The position numbers and the translations under genes are program-made. Under the pieces are notes generated by a model. That model was not told the DNA's origin. It worked only from the letters and a program-made list of their open reading frames with translations, and did no database searches. Shown here in pieces: positions 1-9,136 of a stretch of 64,000 bases of DNA. Each line of letters opens with the position of its first letter. Positions within the stretch are counted from its first letter, which is position 1. This stretch comes from Acetivibrio sp964564015 (GTDB taxonomy: Bacteria > Bacillota > Clostridia > Acetivibrionales > Acetivibrionaceae), in contig CAZLZR010000014.1 in assembly GCA_964564015.1 (NCBI GenBank), positions 24,788 to 88,787 on the forward strand, written 5' to 3'.

Positions 1-371
1 ATCCGTAATCAAACATGTAAAAATTTATATGAACACTAAGAAGTTTAATGAATTGCTCCTACCCGATAGAATTCAAGTTAAGTGAATGGTACCTATGATA
101 TATTTATCTCTATTATAATAATCGAATAAAGGAAACTTTTTGTGTCATGGTATATATTCCCATCAAAATATACATGGAGCTATAAAAGGTCGCGATAATC
201 CCTTTTTCTTTTTTACTTTAGCAAATTCTTCTGTCATAAAATAATAGGCAAAGCTACAAATAGCAGTTATCTTAAAGCGTTTTTTGTTCGATAAATATAG
301 TATCTTCAAAAATAAAAAGTATTTCCTTTAAGGCAATTTATTTATTAATAATTTAACTCTGGAGAGTAAGT
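1..371. other. Left-edge spacer, no gene seen
   Basis: This A+T-rich stretch precedes the first gene. It holds no convincing reading frame. The only clear signal is the ribosome site GGAGAG at 361-366, five bases before the ATG at 372. A short GGCAAAGCTAC segment near 247 recalls the first conserved block of a c-di-GMP-I riboswitch, but the second block is missing. Confidence 0.6.
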
Positions 372-3300
372 ATGGATTCAATAAATAACAGGTACAAAAT
401 CATAACATGTTTAAATGATGATTCGTCAAATTCCTTATTTCTCGTATCTGATATGTTGAACGAGAATAAAAAGGTTTGCCTTAAAATATTAGATCCTGAA
501 GTGGTTTCGTCAAGGGTTATCGAATACCTGAAAAAAGAGTTTATCACCCTGACCACATTCAATCATCCAAATCTTCTTGCCGTAAACAGCTTTAATGTTT
601 TGAATACCATCGATTGTAATTATGTGACTTCAATGGAATATTACTGTACTTTTGAATATTTTAAAGGCGAAGATATTATTCGAGCTGCCTCTGATATGAG
701 ATATAATGATATATTAGGGCTTTTTGTCCAGGTTCTAAGTGCTGTTCATTATTTGCACAAAAGAGGTTTTACATATAAGAACCTTGATAATAAAAATATT
801 CTGGTTACTGACACCGATAGCGGACCTGTTGTAAAATTAATAGGTCTGGCAGAAAATGAAGAAATAGACAAAATTATATTTAATCAACACAAAATCAGCC
901 ACCAGTATAAATCACCTGAATCCTTAAAAGGCGAACGCCCAACACTATCTGACGTTATCTATTCATCAGGTGTTCTCTTGTTCTTTTTGTTGGCAGGGAA
1001 AAACCCATTACGCAATAGTTTCGACAGTAACTTTGAGTTATATAAAAATGGTACTTTAACTTTTAGAAACTTACCCTCTAATTTAATACAAAACAAATTG
1101 TTGGATCTAATAAGTAAAATGACAGCTAAAGATTCCAGTGAAAGGTATCCTGACATTCCCTCATTGATTTCAGATATAAACAAGATATCCGGAAAAGAGT
1201 ATTCGTGTGTAGAAAAGAAAATCCTTGAAAAAATCATCACAAAAACAAAACTAATAGGCAGAGATGAAAACATAAATTCCTTAATTGAGCTTAAGGATAA
1301 CCTTGTAAACAAAAATCTGGATAAATGGGTTACCCTTTTGAACGGCGAGCCAGGAATTGGGAAAAGTCGCTTTATAAAAGAGTTTTCGTTTCATATGAAA
1401 CTTGAAAAAATAAATGTTTATCAAGGTATATCTTTAGAAAATGGAAAAAATCAATATGAGCCAATACTCCAGATTTTAAAGGAAATAATACCTGAAATAA
1501 GATTGGAAATGCTTGAAAAGTATGGTCCTGAGTTAATAAAACTACTTCCTGATGATAGACATCTAAAGGGCATACTTCCAAGCCCTGTTCTTAATGATGA
1601 AAAGGAAAAATTAAGGTTAATGGTAAGGTTAGCTAATTTTCTTCACGATACATTTGAAGGCAAGTCAAATATTATCATATTTGACAATGCTCAATGGTTG
1701 GACGAATCAACTCTTGAGCTCATTGATTATATGCTTAACCACAAACAGGATTCCTTAATGATAATCTTTTCATTTCGAGAAGAAGAATTATCAGAAAATT
1801 ATTCATGCAGAAAGTTTTTTGATAATTGGAGCTCTATGGGCTATGTAAATGAGATTACTTTATCAAGATTTAACTTTGAAGAAACAGGAACTCTGATAAA
1901 AAACCTCTTAGGTATCAGTACAGCCCCAATGGCATTTTGCACAGAAATACTTCGTGATACTGACGGAAATCCCGGCTTTATAGTTGATACCATTACATCT
2001 CTCTATTCCGAAGGTAAACTATATATTGATAATAATGGCGAATGGAGCACTGACTTTGACAGTGATGGTGACTATTCAAGACTCTTTTTGCCTTCAAGTA
2101 TACATGAAGCGGTATGGAAAAATATAAATTCAGTCTCCATTGAAGCATATGAAGTTCTAAAACTTCTCTCTGCTTTTAATACGCCTATACTTTTTGAAAC
2201 CATTGTTGGAATTTTAGAAATGGATATTGAAACAGTAAAGCAAATTCTCTCAGAATTAGCAGCACTTAATTTAATCGAAGAAAAACTTGATGACTACGGA
2301 TATACCTATGATTTCACCTCAAAAAGCATAAAGAAGGAGTTATATGAAAAAATCTGCCCGGAACAACAAAAAGCCATTCATGATAAATCTGCACAAGTCT
2401 TAGAAGAAATCTACAGCAGGTATGGTATTGAAAATTTGGATGAGCTTGTCTTTCACCTTTTGAAAGCCGGAAAAAACAAAAAAGCCTTGGATTTAAACAT
2501 AAAATCTGCTGAAAGAATGTTAAAACTTCATATATATGCGCAGGCAATGGCATACTTAAAAAAGAGTCTTCAGATCTCAATGGAAATTGATTCAACAAAA
2601 AACACCATCAAAATACAACTGATGCTAGGAGAGCTATTTCGAAGGAAAGGTGAAAATAACAATTCCTTTGAATCTTATTATAAAGCCCTTGAATTAGCAT
2701 CAGGAATCGATGACAAACTTACCATCGCTAAAGTAAAAGAAATGATTGGCGCCTTATATACAAGAAGAAATGAATTTGAAAAAGCTTTGGAATTGCTAAA
2801 TGAATCTCTCGAATTGTCAAAGGAAATTGGATTCATAGAGGGGTACCTTGAAGCAATCCGTCGTATTTGCTGGGTATATATTTTTAAGAGCCGCAATAGT
2901 GAAGCTATTGAGATAATCCTTAATTCACTTAAGCTCTATTCAGATGAGAAATACAACTTTTACCATGCTCAACTATATAATGTTCTTGGAACTCATTATC
3001 TTGGAATGACAGATATTAAAAAAGCGCTGGAAAGCTACAACGAAAGCATTGAACTATTTGAAAGAATTGGCGAGAAGGTAGAGATATCCTACCCTCTGAA
3101 TAATATTGCAACTGTTTTTGCAGAATTCTTGCATGATAATGCAAAGGCAAGGGAATATTTCGAAAGGTCTCTTGAAATTAATATTACAAACAACCTGGTT
3201 GAGGGATTAGCAAGCTGCTACGACAACCTGGGCGAAACCTGCCGACTTGAAGATAACTACAGTAAAGCTTTGGATTACTATTACAAATGCGAAGTACAAG

Positions 3301-5864
3301 CGCGAGAAAGTGAACTCAATTCCTTGCTCTTTACGGTATACAAAAACATAATGTATGCATACCTTGAACTTGATGAATATGAAAAAGCATATGATTACTT
3401 AAACAAAACCAAAAAGGAGATAGATAAGAATCTTGAGCATGGGTTGGACTATATTGTTTTTTGCGATTATTCATCCAGATTCTACTATGAACTGGGCAGC
3501 TTTAAAGAAGCAAAATCACTTGCAGAAACGGGTCTTAGCACATGCATAAAATTAGGTTCGCAGGATTTACTGCTGTTTAAAAGCACAATTTTATTATGCG
3601 AATATGCCAGCTTCTTTTCTACAAATCACTATCCCAACATCTCAGTCTTGAATGAATTAGAAAGCTTGCTAAAGTCATCCAAAGGTTTAAATGATGACAA
3701 ACAAAGACGTGAAATACTTCATAAATTTATTGAGCTGCTAATACAAACTGGAGATAGAAAAAAAGCTATATGTTATCTTGAGGAAAGTAAAGCATTAAGT
3801 GACAAAATAAATACCACCAAGCTTGAAATAGAATATTTGTATTTACAAGGAACTTGCATAAGTGGTTCAGATGGAATCAATCTAATAGAGAAAGCCATGG
3901 AATTGAATTCTGAGTACGGAAGTACCCGGCTAAGGATAAAATGCCTTAAAGCAATAGGAGATATAATATTTTCGAGCAAAAATAAATTAGCATCAGCCAC
4001 TTATTATTTAATGGAACTTGAATGCTTATACAAGCTTGTATTGAAAGTACCTAAAGAATATATAAAATCTTTCCTTTTCTCTCATAATAGAAATGTTTCC
4101 AGAGAGAGGCTTCTCCATTTGAAATTGGACGTATTAATGGAGCAGCATGCAAAGACCGAAAAGTTAACGCTCAAGCAGTCACCAAAAGGTGAGCATCTGA
4201 TAAAGCATTTCTTTGATGGGTTTTGCACTGATACAAATTCTTTCAATAAAGAAACCGGGCAAACTCTTTTACCGGATAAATTCAGTATAACTGCTGATAA
4301 TCCAATGGAAAAGATTAAATCTGTACTGATGAGCATGTCAAGTGACTATAAACATAATCTTAAAAAGATCATTGATTCAGCATGTGATATAACTGCTTCT
4401 GAAACAGGATATATCCTGGTTTACTCTGACAAGGATGATCTAGACATATTGATTGAACGCGACAACAACTGCCCCTCTAACTTTTATGAATATGCTACGG
4501 AACAAGTTAAGGAGAAAAATGAATACCTTCTTTGTATTGAAGCTTTTGGAAAAAGAACAGGTAATTTCAACATTGTTCTCCCTGGTGATATTAAAGCTGT
4601 TATGTGTCTGCCTATTTACCGTTATATGTTAAGTGAGAAAGACAGGTACCAAACAAATAACAGAAAAGTCCCGACAGAAAAATCAGCATTAAGTATAATG
4701 GGCTATATATATCTGTCCACCTCTTCTATTCAAAACAACTTTAACACAAAAAGCGTCGAAGCTTGCAAAATACTGGCAAACCAAGCAGCCCTTCAGATAG
4801 AAAACTATAACCTTAGAATAGTATCTTCTATTGATAAACTAACAGGTGTATATACCAGAAAATTCTTTGAAAGCACATTTGAGTTATTAATTAAAAAATC
4901 ACAAAGAGAGAAAACACCGTTTTCAATTGTTATGATAGATATTGATAAATTCAAGAGTGTTAATGACAATTTCGGTCACCAGAAAGGTGATGAAATCCTA
5001 TCCGGTATCGGAAAAATTCTTCTGGAAAATATTCGTAGGACTGATATATGTTGCAGATATGGAGGTGAAGAGTTTATTATTCTTCTACCTGATACAGATA
5101 CTGATGAAGCAGAAACTATATCTGAGCATATGAGAAATTCTGTTGAAAAAGCAAAGTTAATGGGTCAGGCATCAAACCTCACAATAAGCCTTGGAATATC
5201 AACTTATCCAAGGCATGGTGAATGGCGTGACGAGTTAATCGGAAAAGCAGACCAAGCTTTATATCAGGCAAAAGAAACAGGAAGAAACAAAGTATGCGTA
5301 TGGAATACAAAAATGAAAAAAATAATTAAAAGGATGGATAAGCTTGCCGGTATAGTAACAGGAAATATTGTCAAAGACCAGAAAAATGTTTTGAGTATCT
5401 TGGAAATTGTGCAGATTGTAAATGAAAGAATTGCTTTAGAAGAAAAAATACAGAAGCTTTTAAATTCATTGTTGGAAACTTTTGGGTCCGATTTTGGAGC
5501 TATTCTATTGGTGTCTGGAAACAGCAACAGGATAAGCAAAATTTATTCTACCAAAAGCCAGCGAACCCAATTGCCCGATGACAGCTTTTTAAATAAAAAG
5601 ATAATCGAAAAAGCTTTAAAGTCAAAAGCTGGCTCTTATCAGGTAGATTGGGATAATATCAACTCATTGAAGCTTGATTCAGTAGAACAGGTATTAAACT
5701 CTATACTTGTCGAGCCGGTTTTGCTTGAAAGTGAAATAACTGCTATATTATATTTTTCCTGTACCATTGACAAAAAGGAGTATGGCTTTAACGAGTTAAA
5801 CTTTCTTTCTGTATTTGGCAATATTTTAAAGGGATTTATAATATCAGAATTACAAGATAAATAA
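372..5864 (+). CDS. Giant signalling protein: pseudokinase, AAA/NTPase, TPR, GAF, GGDEF, GAF
   Basis: 1830 aa, start set by GGAGAG five bases upstream. Residues 1-270 have a serine/threonine-kinase fold, with the ATP lysine in VCLKIL (K38) and the YKSPE segment kept. However, the glycine loop has no glycine, the HRD aspartate is N137 (YKN), and the DFG aspartate is G158 (GLA), so catalysis is unlikely. Residues about 295-600 are a STAND/AAA-type ATPase: Walker A GEPGIGKS at 325-332 and a Walker-B-like IIIFDNAQWLD. About 730-1280 are TPR-type helical repeats. A GAF domain follows (about 1330-1480). The GGDEF domain has active-site GGEEF at 1564-1568 and a product-inhibition motif RRTD at 1555-1558, so it should make cyclic di-GMP and be feedback inhibited. 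A second GAF-like domain ends the protein. It is probably cytoplasmic, since no membrane segment was seen. The input signal is unknown. Confidence 0.9.
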   Translation: MDSINNRYKIITCLNDDSSNSLFLVSDMLNENKKVCLKILDPEVVSSRVIEYLKKEFITLTTFNHPNLLAVNSFNVLNTIDCNYVTSMEYYCTFEYFKGEDIIRAASDMRYNDILGLFVQVLSAVHYLHKRGFTYKNLDNKNILVTDTDSGPVVKLIGLAENEEIDKIIFNQHKISHQYKSPESLKGERPTLSDVIYSSGVLLFFLLAGKNPLRNSFDSNFELYKNGTLTFRNLPSNLIQNKLLDLISKMTAKDSSERYPDIPSLISDINKISGKEYSCVEKKILEKIITKTKLIGRDENINSLIELKDNLVNKNLDKWVTLLNGEPGIGKSRFIKEFSFHMKLEKINVYQGISLENGKNQYEPILQILKEIIPEIRLEMLEKYGPELIKLLPDDRHLKGILPSPVLNDEKEKLRLMVRLANFLHDTFEGKSNIIIFDNAQWLDESTLELIDYMLNHKQDSLMIIFSFREEELSENYSCRKFFDNWSSMGYVNEITLSRFNFEETGTLIKNLLGISTAPMAFCTEILRDTDGNPGFIVDTITSLYSEGKLYIDNNGEWSTDFDSDGDYSRLFLPSSIHEAVWKNINSVSIEAYEVLKLLSAFNTPILFETIVGILEMDIETVKQILSELAALNLIEEKLDDYGYTYDFTSKSIKKELYEKICPEQQKAIHDKSAQVLEEIYSRYGIENLDELVFHLLKAGKNKKALDLNIKSAERMLKLHIYAQAMAYLKKSLQISMEIDSTKNTIKIQLMLGELFRRKGENNNSFESYYKALELASGIDDKLTIAKVKEMIGALYTRRNEFEKALELLNESLELSKEIGFIEGYLEAIRRICWVYIFKSRNSEAIEIILNSLKLYSDEKYNFYHAQLYNVLGTHYLGMTDIKKALESYNESIELFERIGEKVEISYPLNNIATVFAEFLHDNAKAREYFERSLEINITNNLVEGLASCYDNLGETCRLEDNYSKALDYYYKCEVQARESELNSLLFTVYKNIMYAYLELDEYEKAYDYLNKTKKEIDKNLEHGLDYIVFCDYSSRFYYELGSFKEAKSLAETGLSTCIKLGSQDLLLFKSTILLCEYASFFSTNHYPNISVLNELESLLKSSKGLNDDKQRREILHKFIELLIQTGDRKKAICYLEESKALSDKINTTKLEIEYLYLQGTCISGSDGINLIEKAMELNSEYGSTRLRIKCLKAIGDIIFSSKNKLASATYYLMELECLYKLVLKVPKEYIKSFLFSHNRNVSRERLLHLKLDVLMEQHAKTEKLTLKQSPKGEHLIKHFFDGFCTDTNSFNKETGQTLLPDKFSITADNPMEKIKSVLMSMSSDYKHNLKKIIDSACDITASETGYILVYSDKDDLDILIERDNNCPSNFYEYATEQVKEKNEYLLCIEAFGKRTGNFNIVLPGDIKAVMCLPIYRYMLSEKDRYQTNNRKVPTEKSALSIMGYIYLSTSSIQNNFNTKSVEACKILANQAALQIENYNLRIVSSIDKLTGVYTRKFFESTFELLIKKSQREKTPFSIVMIDIDKFKSVNDNFGHQKGDEILSGIGKILLENIRRTDICCRYGGEEFIILLPDTDTDEAETISEHMRNSVEKAKLMGQASNLTISLGISTYPRHGEWRDELIGKADQALYQAKETGRNKVCVWNTKMKKIIKRMDKLAGIVTGNIVKDQKNVLSILEIVQIVNERIALEEKIQKLLNSLLETFGSDFGAILLVSGNSNRISKIYSTKSQRTQLPDDSFLNKKIIEKALKSKAGSYQVDWDNINSLKLDSVEQVLNSILVEPVLLESEITAILYFSCTIDKKEYGFNELNFLSVFGNILKGFIISELQDK

Positions 5865-5935
5865 AGCAGAAATTTCAATCCATTCTGAGCTCAAATAAAG
5901 GATTTACTCTTAACCCTCTCATCACCTAAAAGACC

Positions 5936-5980
5936 GTAAAAAGTCCTGTTCAGCGTAAGAATTCTTATGCTGAACAGGAC
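5936..5980 (-). terminator. Rho-independent terminator of the cbp-cdp transcript
   Basis: A nearly perfect 38-base hairpin occupies 5943-5980, with arms of 19 bases and one G/A difference. Read on the minus strand it is followed by TTTTT (5938-5942). It lies 51 bases past the stop of the cellodextrin phosphorylase gene. No T run follows on the plus strand, so it is mainly a minus-strand terminator. Confidence 0.85.
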
Positions 5981-6031
5981 AATAATCTGTTATTACCGGG
6001 TAAATAATATTGAAACGACCGCCAAAGGATA

Positions 6032-9001
6032 TTATGCGAATATCACTTCCACATTATGTTCCTTATTATCATTGAACAAAGGAATAAGATTTCCTTCAAT
6101 GCCTTTACCGTCAACGGAAATTTTTACGTTTCCATCAACACTGCGGAAGAATCCTTCCGGCTTCCTTATTACTATATTATACATTGCTTTACCTGTATTG
6201 ACACTGTATGAAGTCGTCTTTTGCTCTTCCCTGATTAACGGATCGAGCACAAGACCTTTTGTAGTGTATTCAACTCCAAAAGCACTCATTAACGTTAATG
6301 TGAGCCATGTTGAAGTTCCGCTTAACATAGGACCGATATTTTCTCCATTGTCACTGTTGTTGTACTGAGTGCAGAACCTTGGATTTCCAGCCTTTTCAAA
6401 TGGATTTACCATGGTTCTGAACGGAGCAACCAGGTCAACCATCCAGTATCCCATGTTTGCTAGTCTTGCAGCAAGTTCCTTATTTTTTACTGTTTTTGCA
6501 GCCTTAAACATAGCGGCTGTAGCCATCATTGTAGCATGTTTGAAAACGCCGCCGTTTTCTCTGTCACCAGGGAAATAGTGTCCTGTAGCCGTATCGTTTG
6601 CAACCTTGCCAAGGTCTGTAGGTGTAACAAGTTTGATACCGTAAGGTGTCTTGAGGTACTTTTCTATGACATCAAGCATGATCGCCATCTGTTCCTCATT
6701 TGCACAATCCGCAAGGACTGCCCAACTGAATGAGTTGAGGAAGTATGAACCATCAATTTCAGGATCTGCCGATAAATTATCTCCCTTAGCACCAAGATAG
6801 GTAAACTTGCCATCTTTAAACTTGTTGAACAATACTCTTGCAAAGAAGTCTTCCTTCCATGCGTATTGCTGTATGTTGTCAAACAACTTCTTGGACATGC
6901 TTTCCAACTGTGCCTTATACTCGCTATCACCTTTTTCCGCTGACAGTTGTATCATTTCATCTATTGCCACCTTCAACAGGAAGGCATTCATAACACTTTC
7001 GGAATAGTCACTTTCAAATGGATCGCCCATTTTGCCGCCTTTAGCGATCTGCTCCTTATAAAGCTTTTCCTTAGTGATTCCATCTATGAAATCGTTGTCA
7101 AGCTTCAAGCAGTCATTCCAGTCCGCATTATCAAGAAGTGGCATTCCATGTTTTCCGACTGAGATTTGTGCGGAGTATTTTAGAAGTGCCTTGATGGTTT
7201 CATAAACAGGTCTCTTTGATACCGGCTTAGTACCTGCCACTTCAACTTCTTCTTCAAGGAATTTGATATCTCCGGTCAAGCTGATGTAACGATAAACCGC
7301 CTGTACAAACCAAAGCGCATCATCAGACCACTTTCCTGCTTCCTTACCTTCCCAGAAGAAGTTATGGTAAGCGTAACCGAATTCAAATATCATTGAGCAC
7401 CATTCTTTAAGAAGCTGCTTGACAAATTCACCTTCTCCCATGCTCGCAAAATAGTACATGGAAGCATATATATCCTGTATTTCTCTAAAGCCCAACTCCC
7501 TGTAACCTTTCTGCGTCTGACAGAAAGATCTTGATACAAAAGTCTGGTAAAGTACCTGGAAAGGAAGGTTCTTATTGAAATATGTATTAAACTCTTCATC
7601 TTCAGTCTTAAGCTGCATAAAGCCCGAGTACTTTTCTGAGAATCTGACAACCTGTTCAAGGGCTTTTTCAACTTCTCCAGCTTTTGTGAATTTATCAACA
7701 AGGTTGGAAACTTCTTTTTTGAATACTTCTTCGTTAAATGAAGGATTAACCTTATTTGAAGATAACCCTGTGAAATTGTCAAACTCAACGGTCTCACTTG
7801 CACCTATCTTTGCCTCTGCTCCTAGTGCAAAGAAACCAGGTCCTTTACGATAGAAATTGTTGCTGAGCTTGCTAATGTTCTCAGGATTTTCCAATGTACC
7901 GTTTCCAACAAGTTCATTATAGTTTGCACAGAATTCCTTAGGGAAATCAACGCTGTCGCCGTTTCTGACTATCATTGTATGGAATCTCATATCTTCTCTC
8001 CATGGTTCCGGATAATAGTCAGGAGTGATAGCCATTATTGAACCGTCATCTTTTCTTAATATTGATGACTGCATAATAACATTCGTATAAAGTACATCCT
8101 CAAACACAGCGTGTGTTGCAGGAGTTCCAAACATACCTGTATATATGAGTTTGATGTTTCTTTCCTTATCTGTAAGGTTCGTAACCTCAATCTTCTGAAC
8201 CTCTGTTGCCAAAGGAAGCCCTTCCATCTGTGGAAGTATAAATATAGTTCTCTTTATGATGAGACCACATTTTGTTTTGTATTCTATAACTGTATTATTC
8301 TGTGAATGAGTACATGTTGCAGATTCAATATTGCTGTCCCCGGGATCAGCCGAGTAGAAAATCTTTTTGAAGCCTTCTACAAGATAGAACTGACGGTTTG
8401 CTGGGAAACCTCCTTCTTCCTGTCTCATGTCCCAACGCGTTGCTAAAACCTGAGTTGCAGCGTGGGATCTGAATGCACCCCTACCAAGTCTGTCTACAAC
8501 ACTCTTTGGAGTTGTTTGAAGAGCATGGTCAAAACCAACTCTGTTTCCCATAAGAAGATTTACATAAAAGTGAGGGCCTGGAGCTGGGGTACGCAAATCT
8601 ATAACATGGTCACCATTTTTGTTTAATTGACCTGCCCACAAATTTACATTTGAAAGTGAAGCTTCAATTCCCTGCTTGATATTGGCAGGAACGTCTGCTT
8701 TCTGAACTTCTCCGCTATTGCTTTTAGAAACGGAAACACTTCCGTTACTTCCCAGTTCAATCATTACGGATACTCCACCAACAGCCTGTGTCAGAAGGTA
8801 TTCGGATACATCCCTGTTTTTTAACAGTTGTAATACGGCAGGCACTTTAAAAGGCAAGCCTGATACTCCTATTACGCTCTTAAAAGTTGTATCTGCAAAC
8901 ATTGCATCAACTTTCACATTTTCGTTTAAGCTTTTAAAGCTATTTCTTAAAACTATTTCGGGAGTTAACTTAACTTCCCTCGCAATTAACTTTTCAAACA
9001 T
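6032..9001 (-). CDS. cdp: Cellodextrin phosphorylase (GH94)
   Basis: 989 aa. It phosphorolyses cellodextrins of three or more glucoses to glucose-1-phosphate and a shortened chain in the cytoplasm, saving ATP compared with hydrolysis. The length and many stretches (PGPHFYVNLLMGNR, TPKSVVDRLGRG, RSHAATQVLATRWDMRQEE) match the approximately 984-aa C. thermocellum enzyme as I remember it. The GH94 catalytic-acid motif DWND lies at residues 627-630, followed by CLKLD. Start: ATG after AGGAGG (GAGGAGGTTTCTCATG). It lies 135 bases downstream of cellobiose phosphorylase on the same strand, with a stem-loop between them and one terminator behind, so the two are probably co-transcribed. The N-terminal extension compared with cellobiose phosphorylase supports the cellodextrin rather than the cellobiose specificity. 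Confidence 0.93.
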   Translation of the reverse strand: MFEKLIAREVKLTPEIVLRNSFKSLNENVKVDAMFADTTFKSVIGVSGLPFKVPAVLQLLKNRDVSEYLLTQAVGGVSVMIELGSNGSVSVSKSNSGEVQKADVPANIKQGIEASLSNVNLWAGQLNKNGDHVIDLRTPAPGPHFYVNLLMGNRVGFDHALQTTPKSVVDRLGRGAFRSHAATQVLATRWDMRQEEGGFPANRQFYLVEGFKKIFYSADPGDSNIESATCTHSQNNTVIEYKTKCGLIIKRTIFILPQMEGLPLATEVQKIEVTNLTDKERNIKLIYTGMFGTPATHAVFEDVLYTNVIMQSSILRKDDGSIMAITPDYYPEPWREDMRFHTMIVRNGDSVDFPKEFCANYNELVGNGTLENPENISKLSNNFYRKGPGFFALGAEAKIGASETVEFDNFTGLSSNKVNPSFNEEVFKKEVSNLVDKFTKAGEVEKALEQVVRFSEKYSGFMQLKTEDEEFNTYFNKNLPFQVLYQTFVSRSFCQTQKGYRELGFREIQDIYASMYYFASMGEGEFVKQLLKEWCSMIFEFGYAYHNFFWEGKEAGKWSDDALWFVQAVYRYISLTGDIKFLEEEVEVAGTKPVSKRPVYETIKALLKYSAQISVGKHGMPLLDNADWNDCLKLDNDFIDGITKEKLYKEQIAKGGKMGDPFESDYSESVMNAFLLKVAIDEMIQLSAEKGDSEYKAQLESMSKKLFDNIQQYAWKEDFFARVLFNKFKDGKFTYLGAKGDNLSADPEIDGSYFLNSFSWAVLADCANEEQMAIMLDVIEKYLKTPYGIKLVTPTDLGKVANDTATGHYFPGDRENGGVFKHATMMATAAMFKAAKTVKNKELAARLANMGYWMVDLVAPFRTMVNPFEKAGNPRFCTQYNNSDNGENIGPMLSGTSTWLTLTLMSAFGVEYTTKGLVLDPLIREEQKTTSYSVNTGKAMYNIVIRKPEGFFRSVDGNVKISVDGKGIEGNLIPLFNDNKEHNVEVIFA

Positions 9002-9083
9002 GAGAAACCTCCTCTATCTTAACAAATACCAATTAAAATTTGATAAAATCATAGTTCCAGACCCCGTAAGCCAGAAGCAGTTC

Positions 9084-9126
9084 AGTTCCACCCCGATAAT
9101 GCAAAATTAATTAACGGAGTGGAACT
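9084..9126 (-). other. Intercistronic stem-loop between cbp and cdp
   Basis: Arms of 12 bases at 9084-9095 and 9115-9126 pair with a single G-U wobble around a 19-base loop. No T run follows on either strand, so it is not a normal terminator. Its place just behind the cbp stop codon suggests an mRNA processing or stability element that sets unequal expression of the two phosphorylases (inference). Confidence 0.6.
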
Positions 9127-9136
9127 TAAAAAAACA

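Noticed and set aside
240..290. c-di-GMP-I riboswitch before the GGDEF gene
   Set aside because: GGCAAAGCTAC and a small stem recall the first block, but the essential GACGCAAAGC-type block and the tetraloop receptor are missing.
5967..6368. 133-codon plus-strand frame over the cellodextrin phosphorylase end
   Set aside because: It lies opposite the conserved GH94 C terminus and starts within the terminator hairpin.
7390..7803. 137-codon minus-strand frame within the cellodextrin phosphorylase gene
   Set aside because: It is in another frame of a clear GH94 gene and has no family pattern of its own.
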